A stretch of DNA of 10,232 bases from Actinomycetes bacterium (GCA_009785885.1 WQUE01000230.1:1-10232), one strand, 5' to 3'; shown: positions 1 through 6,648, numbered from the stretch's first letter. A program made the numbers and translations. The notes: generated from the sequence alone by a model not told the origin.

Positions 1-1006
1 GCAGCGAGCACGCGACGAAGAAGTACTGCTGCTGGAGGCGCAGTTCCTTGCCCTGCGGCGTGGAGTCCTCCGGATACAGAACCTTGGTGATGTTCTCGGC
101 GAACGTCTGAGCCCGCACGGCCTCGGTGTAGTCGCCGGCGTTGAAGATCGCGAGGTCGAACGCCTTGGTGGCCTCGGCGCTCCACAGGCGCAGCGTGTTC
201 ACGCGGCCGTTCTGGTAGCCCGGCACCATGTAGTTGAACGGCACGCCCAGCACGTTCCAGGCGGGCAGCCAGCGCGTCCGCTCGACGCCCGCGGCATCCG
301 TGTAGCGCTCCGTCGAGCCGGCGAAGTTCACCTGGACGGCCGCCTCCGGGTGCGGGAACTCCCACGGCGCCCCGAGCGCCAGCCAGCTGTCCGGCAGTTC
401 CACCTGGGCGCCGTCGACGAATGTCTGCGTGAAGATGCCGTACTCGTAGCGGATGCCGTAGCCGATGCACGGCACGCCCATCGTCGCCAGCGAGTCGATG
501 AAGCACGCCGCCAGGCGTCCCAGCCCGCCGTTGCCGAGGCCGGGCTCGACCTCCTGGGCGCGCAGCGTCTCCAGGTCGCAGCCGCACGCGGCCAGGCTGT
601 CGGCGGCGATCTGCTCGAGGTCGGTGGCCAGCAGCGCGTTGCCGAGCTGGCGTCCGAGCAGGTACTCGGCCGACAGGTAGGCGACGGTCTTCGCCTTGGC
701 GTCGTGGATCTTCCGGGTCGTCTCCAGCCAACGGGCCATGAGGTAGTTGCGGACGGTGCGCGCCAGCGCGAGATACTGGTCGTTCACCGACGACCGGGCC
801 AGCTGGACGCCCTGGTCGGAGTTGAGTTCGTGCAGGAACTCCCGGACGAAGCCGTCGACGGAATGGGCGGGCGCCGTCACGGGCGCCAACGCGATGGGGT
901 GCGTCGGACGGAACGCGGGGCCGAGACGCCGCGCCGTGGTCGGCGACTCGTCCGCCGGCGCCGGGCCGCTCGCAGGCGTCACATCGAATGACTCGTATTC
1001 ACTCAC
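1..1006 (-). CDS. glgP: Glycogen/alpha-glucan phosphorylase, N-terminal part (runs off left edge)
   Basis: This enzyme (GT35 family) releases glucose-1-phosphate from glycogen or maltodextrin ends in the cytoplasm, using pyridoxal phosphate. Only the first 335 codons are inside the window; the family is usually about 800 residues, so the catalytic C-terminal half and the PLP lysine are not visible. The family is shown by YLSAEYLLGR (residues 110-119), the glycine-rich block starting GLGNGGLGRLAACF (from 156), GYGIRYEYGIF after it, NTLRLWSAEA, and LYPEDSTPQGKELRLQQQYF at the edge. The GTG at 1006 is chosen because TAGGGT lies exactly six bases upstream and no Shine-Dalgarno is seen, which suggests a leaderless mRNA. 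A stem-loop separates it from pnp, so it is probably its own transcription unit. About 45 poorly conserved residues precede the conserved region. Family assignment is secure; substrate preference (glycogen or maltodextrin) is not. Confidence 0.95.
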   Translation of the reverse strand, partial: MSEYESFDVTPASGPAPADESPTTARRLGPAFRPTHPIALAPVTAPAHSVDGFVREFLHELNSDQGVQLARSSVNDQYLALARTVRNYLMARWLETTRKIHDAKAKTVAYLSAEYLLGRQLGNALLATDLEQIAADSLAACGCDLETLRAQEVEPGLGNGGLGRLAACFIDSLATMGVPCIGYGIRYEYGIFTQTFVDGAQVELPDSWLALGAPWEFPHPEAAVQVNFAGSTERYTDAAGVERTRWLPAWNVLGVPFNYMVPGYQNGRVNTLRLWSAEATKAFDLAIFNAGDYTEAVRAQTFAENITKVLYPEDSTPQGKELRLQQQYFFVACSL

Positions 1007-1012
1007 CCGGAT

Positions 1013-1018
1013 ACCCTA
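1013..1018 (-). promoter_or_regulatory. -10 box of a leaderless glgP promoter
   Basis: On the minus strand TAGGGT is followed by six bases (ATCCGG) and then the GTG start of glgP. A -10 hexamer ending at -7 would place transcription start on the first base of the start codon. No good -35 hexamer is seen at the usual distance. The match to TANNNT and the exact spacing are seen in the sequence; leaderless transcription is inferred. Confidence 0.55.
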
Positions 1019-1094
1019 AACCCTCGGGCCAAGTCACACGCCCCAGCGCGCGCTCATTCGGCCATACCCTGCTGGTCGGCGAAGCGTCGCCACA

Positions 1095-1134
1095 TGCGCG
1101 AAGGCCCCAGCCGCTGCGGCTGGGGCCTTGCGCA
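1095..1134 (-). terminator. Stem-loop terminator after pnp
   Basis: An almost perfect inverted repeat (arms 1101-1114 and 1116-1129, AAGGCCCCAGCCGC against its complement) is extended by a further 5 bp (1095-1099 with 1130-1134) past one bulged G. It begins 18 bases after the pnp stop and before the glgP promoter. It has no real U-tract, as is common for stem-loops at gene ends in high-GC actinobacteria. It could also act as a 3'-end stabiliser. Confidence 0.75.
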
Positions 1135-1151
1135 CGTGATCGTCAGCGCGC

Positions 1152-3368
1152 CTACTCGGCGGCCTTGCCCTCGTCCGGGGTCTCGATCACCGGGACGAGC
1201 GACAGCTTGCCGCGGTCGTCGATCTCGGAGATCTCCACCTGGAGCTTCTGGCCGACCGTGAGCACGTCCTCGACGTTTTCGACCCGGTGGCCGCCGTTCA
1301 GCTCGCGCAGCTTGCTGATGTGCAGCAGGCCGTCCTTGCCGGGCAGCAGCGAGACGAACGCGCCGAAGCTGGTCAGCTTCACCACCGTGCCCAGGTAGCG
1401 CTCGCCCTTCTCCGGCATCGTCGGGTTGGCGATGGCGTTGATCATCTGGCGTGCCGCCTCGGCGGACTCGCCGTCGACCGCGCCCACGTAGATCGTGCCG
1501 TCCTCCTCGATGGAGATGTTCGCCCCCGTGTCGTCCTGGATCTGGTTGATGACCTTGCCCTTCGGGCCGATGACCTCGCCGATCTTGTCGACGGGGATGT
1601 GCATCGTGATGATGCGCGGCGCGTACGGGCTCATCTCGTCAGGCTCGGTGATCGCCTCGGCCATGACGTCGAGGATCGTGTGACGGGCCTCACGGGCCTG
1701 GCTCAGCGCCCCGGCGAGCACATCCGACGGGATGCCGTCCAGCTTCGTGTCCAGCTGCAACGCGGTGACGAAGTCGCGCGTCCCGGCGACCTTGAAGTCC
1801 ATGTCGCCGAGCGCGTCCTCGGCGCCCAGGATGTCGGTCAGGGCGACGTAGCGGGTCTCACCCGAGTCGTCCTTCTCGCTCATCAGGCCCATCGCGATAC
1901 CCGCGATCGGGGCCTTCAGCGGCACGCCGGCGTTCAGCAGGGCGAGCGTCGAGGCGCACACGGAGCCCATCGACGTCGAACCATTCGAGCCGATCGCCTC
2001 GCTGACCTGGCGGATCGCGTACGGGAACTCCTCGCGCGCCGGCAGCACCGGCACGAGCGCCCGCTCGGCCAGACGGCCGTGCCCGATCTCGCGGCGCTTC
2101 GGCGAGCCGACCCGGCCCGTCTCACCGGTGGAGTACGGCGGCATCTCGTAGTTGTGCATGTAGCGCTTGGTGTGCACCGGGGACAGCGTGTCGAGCTTCT
2201 GCTCCATGTCGAGCATGTTCAGCGTCGTCACGCCCAGCACCTGCGTCTCGCCGCGCTGGAACAGGGCCGAGCCGTGCACACGCGGCACGATGCCGACCTC
2301 GGCGGACAGCGGCCGGATGTCCTTCGGCCCGCGGCCGTCGATCCGCGCGCCCTCGGTGAGCACGCGCTTGCGCACGATCTTCTTCGTCACGGCCTTCCAG
2401 GCCGCCGGGATCTCGACCTCGCGGCCCTCGAACGCGGGCAGCGCCAGCACCTCGGCGGCCACCTCGTCGCGCAGGGCATGCTCGGCGTCCTCGCGCTCGT
2501 GCTTGCCGACGATCGTGAGAATCTTCGCCAGACGCTCATGCGCACGCTCGTTGAGCGCCGCAACCAGGTCCTCCTCGTACTCCTTGAACACCGGGAACGG
2601 GTAGGTCTCCTTGCTGACCTGCGCGGCCAGCTCGGCCTGCGCGTCGCACAGGATCTTGATGAACGGCTTGCAGGCCTCCAGGCCTGTTGCGACGATCTCC
2701 TCGGTCGGCGCGACCGCACCGCCCCGGACGAGCTCCCAGGTGGATTCCGTGCTTTCCGCCTCGACCATCATGATCGCGACGTCGCCGTCGGCCAGGACGC
2801 GCCCGGCGACGACCATCGAGAACGTGGCGCCCTTCTCCTGATCCACCGTCGGGAAGCACACCCACTGGCCGTCGACCAGGCTGACGCGGACGGCGCCGAT
2901 CGGGCCGGAGAACGGCAGGCCGGCGATCTGCGTGCTCATCGAGGCCGCATTGATCGCGACCACGTCGTAGAACACCTGCGGATTGAGCGCGAGCACCGTC
3001 ACGACCACCTGGACCTCGTTTCGCAGGCCCTTGACGAACGCCGGACGCAGCGGGCGGTCGATCAGCCGGCAGGCCAGGATGGCCTCCTCGGACGGCCGGC
3101 CCTCGCGGCGGAAGAAGCTTCCGGGAATCCGCCCGACCGCGTACATCTTCTCTTCGACGTCGACCGTCAGCGGGAAGAAGTCGATGGCCTCGCGTGGCGT
3201 CTTCTGGGCGACGGTGGCCGACAGCAGCATCGTGTCGCCGTCAAGGTAGACCGCGGCCGAGCCGTCGGCCTGCTGGGCCAGCAGGCCCGCCTCGAACCGG
3301 ACGACGTGCTTGCCGAACTTGCCGTTGTCGATGATCGCTTCGCTGAATTTCAGATTGGCACCCTCCAT
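1152..3368 (-). CDS. pnp: Polynucleotide phosphorylase (PNPase)
   Basis: This is a 3'-to-5' phosphorolytic exoribonuclease that degrades mRNA to nucleoside diphosphates and can also add 3' tails. Family members work as a ring-shaped trimer. The 738 residues match the usual length of about 740. Domain order is RNase PH-like 1 (FFRREGRP at 85-92, RLIDRPLRP just after), a helical linker, RNase PH-like 2, KH with GPKG at 601-604, and a C-terminal S1 domain (GTVVKLTSFGAF, then GLLHISKL). By comparison with the E. coli enzyme from memory, D518, D524 and K526 (ED...DMDFKVAGT) are the catalytic residues and all are present. The ATG at 3368 is preferred over an upstream in-frame start at 3413 because AAAGGA lies about ten bases before it. 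It lies downstream of rpsO with a 386-base leader, which probably mediates autoregulation. In actinobacteria this protein is often annotated guanosine pentaphosphate synthetase I. Confidence 0.98.
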   Translation of the reverse strand: MEGANLKFSEAIIDNGKFGKHVVRFEAGLLAQQADGSAAVYLDGDTMLLSATVAQKTPREAIDFFPLTVDVEEKMYAVGRIPGSFFRREGRPSEEAILACRLIDRPLRPAFVKGLRNEVQVVVTVLALNPQVFYDVVAINAASMSTQIAGLPFSGPIGAVRVSLVDGQWVCFPTVDQEKGATFSMVVAGRVLADGDVAIMMVEAESTESTWELVRGGAVAPTEEIVATGLEACKPFIKILCDAQAELAAQVSKETYPFPVFKEYEEDLVAALNERAHERLAKILTIVGKHEREDAEHALRDEVAAEVLALPAFEGREVEIPAAWKAVTKKIVRKRVLTEGARIDGRGPKDIRPLSAEVGIVPRVHGSALFQRGETQVLGVTTLNMLDMEQKLDTLSPVHTKRYMHNYEMPPYSTGETGRVGSPKRREIGHGRLAERALVPVLPAREEFPYAIRQVSEAIGSNGSTSMGSVCASTLALLNAGVPLKAPIAGIAMGLMSEKDDSGETRYVALTDILGAEDALGDMDFKVAGTRDFVTALQLDTKLDGIPSDVLAGALSQAREARHTILDVMAEAITEPDEMSPYAPRIITMHIPVDKIGEVIGPKGKVINQIQDDTGANISIEEDGTIYVGAVDGESAEAARQMINAIANPTMPEKGERYLGTVVKLTSFGAFVSLLPGKDGLLHISKLRELNGGHRVENVEDVLTVGQKLQVEISEIDDRGKLSLVPVIETPDEGKAAE

Positions 3369-3420
3369 GAGGGGTTGTTCCTTTCGTACAGGACGGGTGC
3401 CTGGACACCGCACAGCGGCG

Positions 3421-3530
3421 CCATCGTGAGCAATCGGTCTTCGATCGAAGCCTGCGGGGCACGTCGCACGCCTCCCGTGCTGGGAGGGACGCGCCCGACC
3501 CGCAAGCCACTACCGAGGACCAAGTGCCCT
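3421..3530 (-). ncRNA. Candidate Actino-pnp RNA leader of pnp
   Basis: The RNA just upstream of pnp can form a nested structure. An outer stem pairs UCGGU (3516-3512) with ACCGA (3438-3434). Inside it, CUUGCGGG (3506-3499) pairs with CCCGCAGG (3458-3451). Within that is an arm of GCGCG/CGUGC (3494-3490 with 3470-3466) capped by CCUCCC-AGCAC-GGGAGG (3487-3471). A second hairpin, CUUC-GAUC-GAAG, sits at 3450-3439. Pairings were found by eye. Position and lineage match the Actino-pnp motif described upstream of actinobacterial pnp genes, thought to mediate PNPase feedback on its own mRNA. I could not align it to the published consensus, so the family name is inferred from context. Confidence 0.65.
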
Positions 3531-3637
3531 CGACCAGGCGACCCATCGATGAATGGCCGGGCAGCCTTGAGATGGCCGCCGGCCGCCCCACCGCGCCTGA
3601 CGGCGGGGCCGGTCCGTCCGGGGTCGCCCCCAGACGT

Positions 3638-3658
3638 GTCCCCGGCTGCCCCGGGGAC
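3638..3658 (-). repeat. GC-rich hairpin in the rpsO-pnp spacer
   Basis: The arms GTCCCCGG (3638-3645) and CCGGGGAC (3651-3658) are perfect complements around a five-base loop. The hairpin lies about 100 bases after the rpsO stop and about 110 bases before the Actino-pnp-like region. It may be an RNase-processing or 3'-end structure of rpsO mRNA. There is no following U-tract on the minus strand. Confidence 0.45.
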
Positions 3659-3710
3659 GTTGGTGCTCTTCAGTTGTGCTGCGACGACGCGGGGATCGCA
3701 CCCTAGGACG

Positions 3711-3727
3711 CGCCGGACTGGCCGGCG
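3711..3727 (-). terminator. Possible rpsO terminator or attenuator hairpin
   Basis: CGCCGG-CCAGT-CCGGCG, a 6 bp stem with a five-base loop, lies about 28 bases after the rpsO stop on the minus strand. There is no U-tract, and short GC hairpins are common in this DNA, so partial read-through into pnp is at least as likely as full termination. Confidence 0.3.
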
Positions 3728-3754
3728 GCTTCGTGCCCCGGGGCGCGCGCTACC

Positions 3755-4018
3755 TCACCGGCGCAGGCCCAACCGCTCGATCAGGCGGCGATAGTGCTCG
3801 ATGTCCTCGCGGGCCACGTAGTTGAGGAGGCGGCGACGCTGGCCGACCATCAGCATGAGGCCACGGCGGCTATGGTGGTCGCCCTTGTGCTCCTTCAGGT
3901 GCTCGGTCAGGTGGGCGATCCGCTTCGTCAGCAACGCGATCTGCACGTCCGGAGAGCCTGTGTCACCCGGGTGGGTGGCGTAGTCGGCGATGATCTGTTG
4001 CTTGGTTTGCGCATCCAT
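3755..4018 (-). CDS. rpsO: 30S ribosomal protein S15
   Basis: S15 binds the central domain of 16S rRNA early in small-subunit assembly and contributes to an intersubunit bridge. The 87-residue product is within the normal length of 87-89. The family is shown by the conserved block from HPGDTGSPDVQIALLTKRI through HLKEHKGDHHSRRGL and the basic tail GQRRRLLNYV...RLIERLGLR. The ATG at 4018 follows an AAAGGAG site with a rather long spacer of 12 bases. It sits between ribF and pnp, the usual arrangement. A TAGACT box with an upstream TG, 151-base gap to ribF, suggests its own promoter and a leader of roughly 93 bases. S15 represses its own mRNA in several bacteria; this leader has short alternative stems (for example 4058-4062 with 4075-4079), but I cannot identify a known S15 site. 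Confidence 0.98.
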   Translation of the reverse strand: MDAQTKQQIIADYATHPGDTGSPDVQIALLTKRIAHLTEHLKEHKGDHHSRRGLMLMVGQRRRLLNYVAREDIEHYRRLIERLGLRR

Positions 4019-4117
4019 CGTGGGACGGCTCTCCTTTCGGTTTCCCGTTGCGCGGCGCTCCCCCGCTGGTGGTTGGGAGGGCTCTTGGACTTCCGCGGCC
4101 GATCGAACGGCGAACCG

Positions 4118-4123
4118 AGTCTA
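4118..4123 (-). promoter_or_regulatory. Extended -10 promoter of rpsO
   Basis: On the minus strand TGG precedes TAGACT, giving the TGN extended -10 form that can work without a strong -35; none is seen. The predicted start is near 4111, giving a leader of about 93 bases before rpsO. It lies 47 bases after the ribF stop. Together with the ribF promoter it would allow S15 and PNPase to be transcribed independently of ribF. Confidence 0.55.
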
Positions 4124-4169
4124 CCAGGGCGGTCCCAGCCGGGCCGAATCCCCGGTCGGCGGTCGCACG

Positions 4170-5078
4170 TCAGGACGGCGTGTTCTGCAGGGCGGCCCGG
4201 GTGTCCGCCACATCGCGGCGGACCTGGGCGACCAGGGCGTCCACGCCGTCGAAGCGAACCATACCCCGTAGCCGTGAGGCGAAATCGACCGCGACCTCCA
4301 CGCCGTACAACTCGAGGTCGTCATGGTCGAGCACGTAGGCTTCGACCCGGCTGTCGCAGCCGTCGAACGTGGGATTCGACCCGACGTTGATCGCCGCCGG
4401 CAGGCGTCGGCCTTGCTCGTCGATCCGGGTCAACCAGCCGGCGTACACGCCGTCCGCGGGTACCGCGAACTCGGGGGTGACGGGCAGGTTCGCCGTCGGG
4501 AACCCGAGGGCCCGGCCGCGCTGGTCGCCCATCTGGACGACGCCGCGCAGCCGGAACGGGCGGCCCAGCATGGCGTTCGCGCCGGCCAGGTCGCCGTCCG
4601 CGAGGGCCGACCGGATCGCGGTGGAACAGACCGCCGCGTCGCCGTACCGCACCAGGGGCAGCGGACAAACGTCGAAGCGCCCCGCCCCGAGGGTGCGCAG
4701 AGTATCGGGGGTGCCCTCGGCGCGCCGCCCGAAGCGGAAGTTCTCCCCCACCATGACCACGGTCGGGTCGAGTGGGGCGATCACGCTCGCGACGAACGTC
4801 TCCGGCGTCCAGTCGGCCACGTGCGGACTGAACGGCACGACGCGCACCTCGTGCGCCCCGGCGGCCTTGAGCAACTCGATCCGGGTCGTCAGGTCGTCCA
4901 GCAGGCGCGGGGCGTGGCGCGGGGCGACGATACGCAGCGGATGAGGCCAGAACGTGACCACGACGAGCCGCGGATCGCCGACGGCCTGCGAACCGGCCGC
5001 CAGGGCCTCGCGCAGCAGCGCCCGGTGGCCGACGTGAACGCCGTCGAAGTTCCCGATGACCACCAGCGTTCGTGCCAC
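4170..5078 (-). CDS. ribF: Bifunctional riboflavin kinase / FAD synthetase
   Basis: This cytoplasmic enzyme phosphorylates riboflavin to FMN and adenylates FMN to FAD. The 302 residues match the bacterial family, usually about 310. The N-terminal FMN adenylyltransferase domain (about 1-165) has the nucleotidyltransferase signature GNFDGVHVGH (9-18, HxGH at 15-18), then GENFRFGRRAEGT around 111-121, and CSTAIR at 151-156. The C-terminal flavokinase domain (about 170-297) has GFPTAN (192-197), GVYAGW, NVGSNPTF and VEAYVLDHD. The GTG at 5078 is chosen over farther upstream in-frame starts because AAAGAGG lies nine bases before it and the protein then begins directly at the first beta strand (MARTLVVIGNFDG). 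One oddity is C151, where this motif normally reads SSTxIR. It has its own TACAAT promoter and lies upstream of rpsO and pnp, as in many actinobacteria, but truB is not next to it. Confidence 0.97.
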   Translation of the reverse strand: MARTLVVIGNFDGVHVGHRALLREALAAGSQAVGDPRLVVVTFWPHPLRIVAPRHAPRLLDDLTTRIELLKAAGAHEVRVVPFSPHVADWTPETFVASVIAPLDPTVVMVGENFRFGRRAEGTPDTLRTLGAGRFDVCPLPLVRYGDAAVCSTAIRSALADGDLAGANAMLGRPFRLRGVVQMGDQRGRALGFPTANLPVTPEFAVPADGVYAGWLTRIDEQGRRLPAAINVGSNPTFDGCDSRVEAYVLDHDDLELYGVEVAVDFASRLRGMVRFDGVDALVAQVRRDVADTRAALQNTPS

Positions 5079-5109
5079 GCGTCCCGACCTCTTTCCCGGG
5101 CGTCTTCGA

Positions 5110-5127
5110 CCGGCGTGATCCCGCCGG
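5110..5127 (-). repeat. Hairpin in the ribF leader
   Basis: CCGGCG-GGATCA-CGCCGG forms a 6 bp stem with a six-base loop within the predicted 61-base ribF leader. It matches no riboswitch I know; the leader is far too short for an FMN riboswitch. It may be incidental at this GC content. Confidence 0.3.
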
Positions 5128-5145
5128 GCGCCTCCCAGGGAGTCG

Positions 5146-5151
5146 ATTGTA
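5146..5151 (-). promoter_or_regulatory. -10 box of the ribF promoter
   Basis: TACAAT on the minus strand is one mismatch from the TATAAT consensus and stands out in a very GC-rich stretch. The predicted start is near 5139. CGGACA lies 15 bases upstream as a short-spaced, weak -35 candidate. It lies between the metallopeptidase stop and the ribF start. Confidence 0.6.
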
Positions 5152-5156
5152 GGCCA

Positions 5157-5178
5157 GGCCGCCCGGTGTCCGGCGGCC
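5157..5178 (-). terminator. Stem-loop after the metallopeptidase gene
   Basis: GGCCGCC (5178-5172) pairs with GGCGGCC (5163-5157) around an eight-base loop, starting seven bases after the metallopeptidase stop. It has no U-tract and ends five bases before the ribF -10 box. It could end the upstream transcript. Confidence 0.45.
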
Positions 5179-5185
5179 CCGACCG

Positions 5186-5914
5186 CTAGTGGGGACGCAG
5201 CGCGCGGCGCCGGGCCCGCCAGTCGGGCAGGAACCGCGTCATCAGAGCCTGGAATCCCGGCCCGTGGCCGGACTCGGCGAGGTGCGCCAGTTCGTGCACG
5301 ACGACGTATTCCAGAGCGGCCGGCTCGTGGTGGACGAGGTCGGCGTTGAAGGTCAGACGTCCGCTCGCCGGACGGCAACTGCCCCAGCGGGACGTCATCG
5401 GGCGCACCGTGACACGACGGGCGTGCAATCCCATCGCGGCTTGCCACGAGGTCAACAAGCGCTCTAGTTCACCGGTGAGCTCGCGTCGCAGCCAGCGTTC
5501 CACCGCCCGTGCCCGCGCGGCCTGGGTGGCCTGGGGAGGCGCGTCGACCACGAGGGCCTCGTTGACGAGTTCCACGCGCCACGGGCCGCTCGCCCCAGAC
5601 TCGACGCGCACGGGACGGCCCCAAACCAGGACCTCGGCGGCCGCGTCCCGGTCCCGGGCGCGGCGCTCCCGTTCGGCGTCGCGCGCGATCTGCGTCTCCA
5701 GCCAGGCCTGGCGCGCCCGCACCGCGTCCCGGATGCGTCCCACCGGCGTGCCCAGCGGCGCGCTCACCTCGACCGTCCCGTCCCGCACGCGCAGGTAGAG
5801 GTGCCGGATCGGCTTGGAGGTGACCCTGACGACCAGGCCGTCGACGACAACGTCCTTCCGGTCGGCGGGCGCACGGCCGCGCCCCGCCCCGTCTCCGCGC
5901 CCCAACCGTGCCAC
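5186..5914 (-). CDS. YgjP-like (COG1451) zinc metallopeptidase
   Basis: This 242-residue protein belongs to the YgjP/DUF45 group of zinc-dependent peptidases, related in fold to SprT/WLM domains. The C-terminal domain carries HELAH at 207-211 and H217 (HELAHLAESGHGPGF), giving two metal histidines, the catalytic glutamate and a third histidine. Just before it is the family's conserved MTSRWGSC block with RLTFNADLVH. The N-terminal third is beta-rich (VRVTSKPIRHLYLRVRDG, family-typical), followed by an Arg/Ala-rich charged helix. No signal peptide or membrane segment is seen, so it is probably cytoplasmic. The substrate is unknown. The GTG at 5914 is chosen because TATGCT lies exactly six bases upstream, which suggests a leaderless mRNA; longer in-frame extensions would run into the divergent gene. 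It is transcribed divergently from DUF1345 and precedes ribF by 107 bases. Confidence 0.88.
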   Translation of the reverse strand: MARLGRGDGAGRGRAPADRKDVVVDGLVVRVTSKPIRHLYLRVRDGTVEVSAPLGTPVGRIRDAVRARQAWLETQIARDAERERRARDRDAAAEVLVWGRPVRVESGASGPWRVELVNEALVVDAPPQATQAARARAVERWLRRELTGELERLLTSWQAAMGLHARRVTVRPMTSRWGSCRPASGRLTFNADLVHHEPAALEYVVVHELAHLAESGHGPGFQALMTRFLPDWRARRRALRPH

Positions 5915-5920
5915 GTGGCC

Positions 5921-5926
5921 AGCATA
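5921..5926 (-). promoter_or_regulatory. -10 box of a leaderless metallopeptidase promoter
   Basis: TATGCT on the minus strand is followed by six bases (GGCCAC) and the GTG start. The geometry places transcription start on the start codon. No Shine-Dalgarno precedes the GTG. No clear -35 is seen. Confidence 0.55.
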
Positions 5927-5979
5927 GGCGCCGCCGCCGGCGTCCCGGCGGGTCCACCGCCTGGCCCAGGTCGGCGCGG

Positions 5980-5985
5980 TAGGGT
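5980..5985 (+). promoter_or_regulatory. -10 box of a leaderless DUF1345 promoter
   Basis: TAGGGT is followed by six bases (CGGCCC) and the ATG at 5992, the same geometry as at glgP and the metallopeptidase. No Shine-Dalgarno is present. An 11-base palindrome, CCTGG-C-CCAGG (5960-5970), lies just upstream, between the -10 and the expected -35 position. Confidence 0.55.
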
Positions 5986-5991
5986 CGGCCC

Positions 5992-6648
5992 ATGGCGATT
6001 GACACCTCCGTCCCGCACCGCCTGACCGGGCACGCCTGGCATCACGAGGCGCGCTGGCGGCTGGCGATCGGCGTCGTGGCCGGGGCGGCCACCGCGGCCG
6101 GCCTGGCGCTCGCCGGCAAGCCCGTCTACGCCATCCTGCTCGGCTGGGCCGTCGCTGCGCTCGTGTTCTGCGGCGCGACGTGGGTCTCGGTCGGCGGCAT
6201 GGATGCGGAGGCGACGGCGGCGCACGCGACACACGAGGTCCCGGGCGAGGTGACGGTCTTCCTGTTGCTCATCCTGGCCGCGCTGGCTTCGCTGGCGGGC
6301 ATCGGCTACCTCCTGTTCCGGCCGGAGGACTCCCCGCTGATCACGGCGGGCGTCTGTCTGGTCGTGATCGTCGCATCGTGGATCACCGTCCAGACGCTGC
6401 ACACGCTGCGCTACGCCCGGGAGTACTACGTGGCCGGCGGCGGCATCGACTTCAACTCGGTCGAACCGCCCGCCTACTCCGACTTCGCCTACGTCGCCTT
6501 CACCATCGGGATGAGCTTCGCCATCTCCGACACGAACCTGACCACCACACGGCTGCGGCGCATCGCCCTCCGGCACGCCCTGCTCGCCTACCTGTTCGGG
6601 ACGGTCTTCCTGGCGGGCATGGTCAACATCCTGGCCAGCGTACCGTAG
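5992..6648 (+). CDS. DUF1345 family integral membrane protein
   Basis: This 218-residue protein of unknown function matches the DUF1345 family. Family-typical features are a GW motif in the second membrane segment, a mid-protein LHTLRYAREYY block, GGIDFN followed by PPAYSDFAYVAFTIGMSFAISDT, and a final RHALLAYLFGTV segment. About six membrane segments can be seen at roughly residues 23-42, 45-66, 87-109, 115-137, 160-177 and 196-216, so it lies in the cytoplasmic membrane. The conserved soluble loop with YYVAGGGIDFN lies between segments four and five. The ATG at 5992 is set by the leaderless geometry and by the immediate approach to the first membrane segment. It diverges from the metallopeptidase gene; shared function is not shown. 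No clear terminator follows it. Confidence 0.9.
   Translation: MAIDTSVPHRLTGHAWHHEARWRLAIGVVAGAATAAGLALAGKPVYAILLGWAVAALVFCGATWVSVGGMDAEATAAHATHEVPGEVTVFLLLILAALASLAGIGYLLFRPEDSPLITAGVCLVVIVASWITVQTLHTLRYAREYYVAGGGIDFNSVEPPAYSDFAYVAFTIGMSFAISDTNLTTTRLRRIALRHALLAYLFGTVFLAGMVNILASVP

Larger units (their letters stand above)
3531..3754 (-). other. Gene-free part of the rpsO-pnp spacer
   Basis: This 224-base stretch has no credible gene. It holds a candidate rpsO terminator next to the rpsO stop, a minus-strand TAGGGT at 3705-3700 that could be a weak -10 box for pnp (no clear -35), and a strong GC hairpin at 3638-3658. Several other short GC inverted repeats are present but are expected by chance at this base composition. 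If TAGGGT is used, the pnp leader would be about 325 bases long. Confidence 0.5.

Noticed and set aside
350..991. Plus-strand ORF of 213 codons opposite glgP
   Set aside because: The minus strand here encodes conserved glycogen phosphorylase without interruption; the plus-strand product is Arg-rich and featureless.
1287..3794. Plus-strand ORF of 835 codons opposite pnp
   Set aside because: It is an antisense shadow of pnp, whose conserved PNPase domains are unmistakable. The product is composition-biased (Arg, Asp, His, Leu) with no family features.
4323..5189. Plus-strand ORF of 288 codons opposite ribF
   Set aside because: It is an antisense shadow of ribF, which shows all expected FMN adenylyltransferase and flavokinase motifs.
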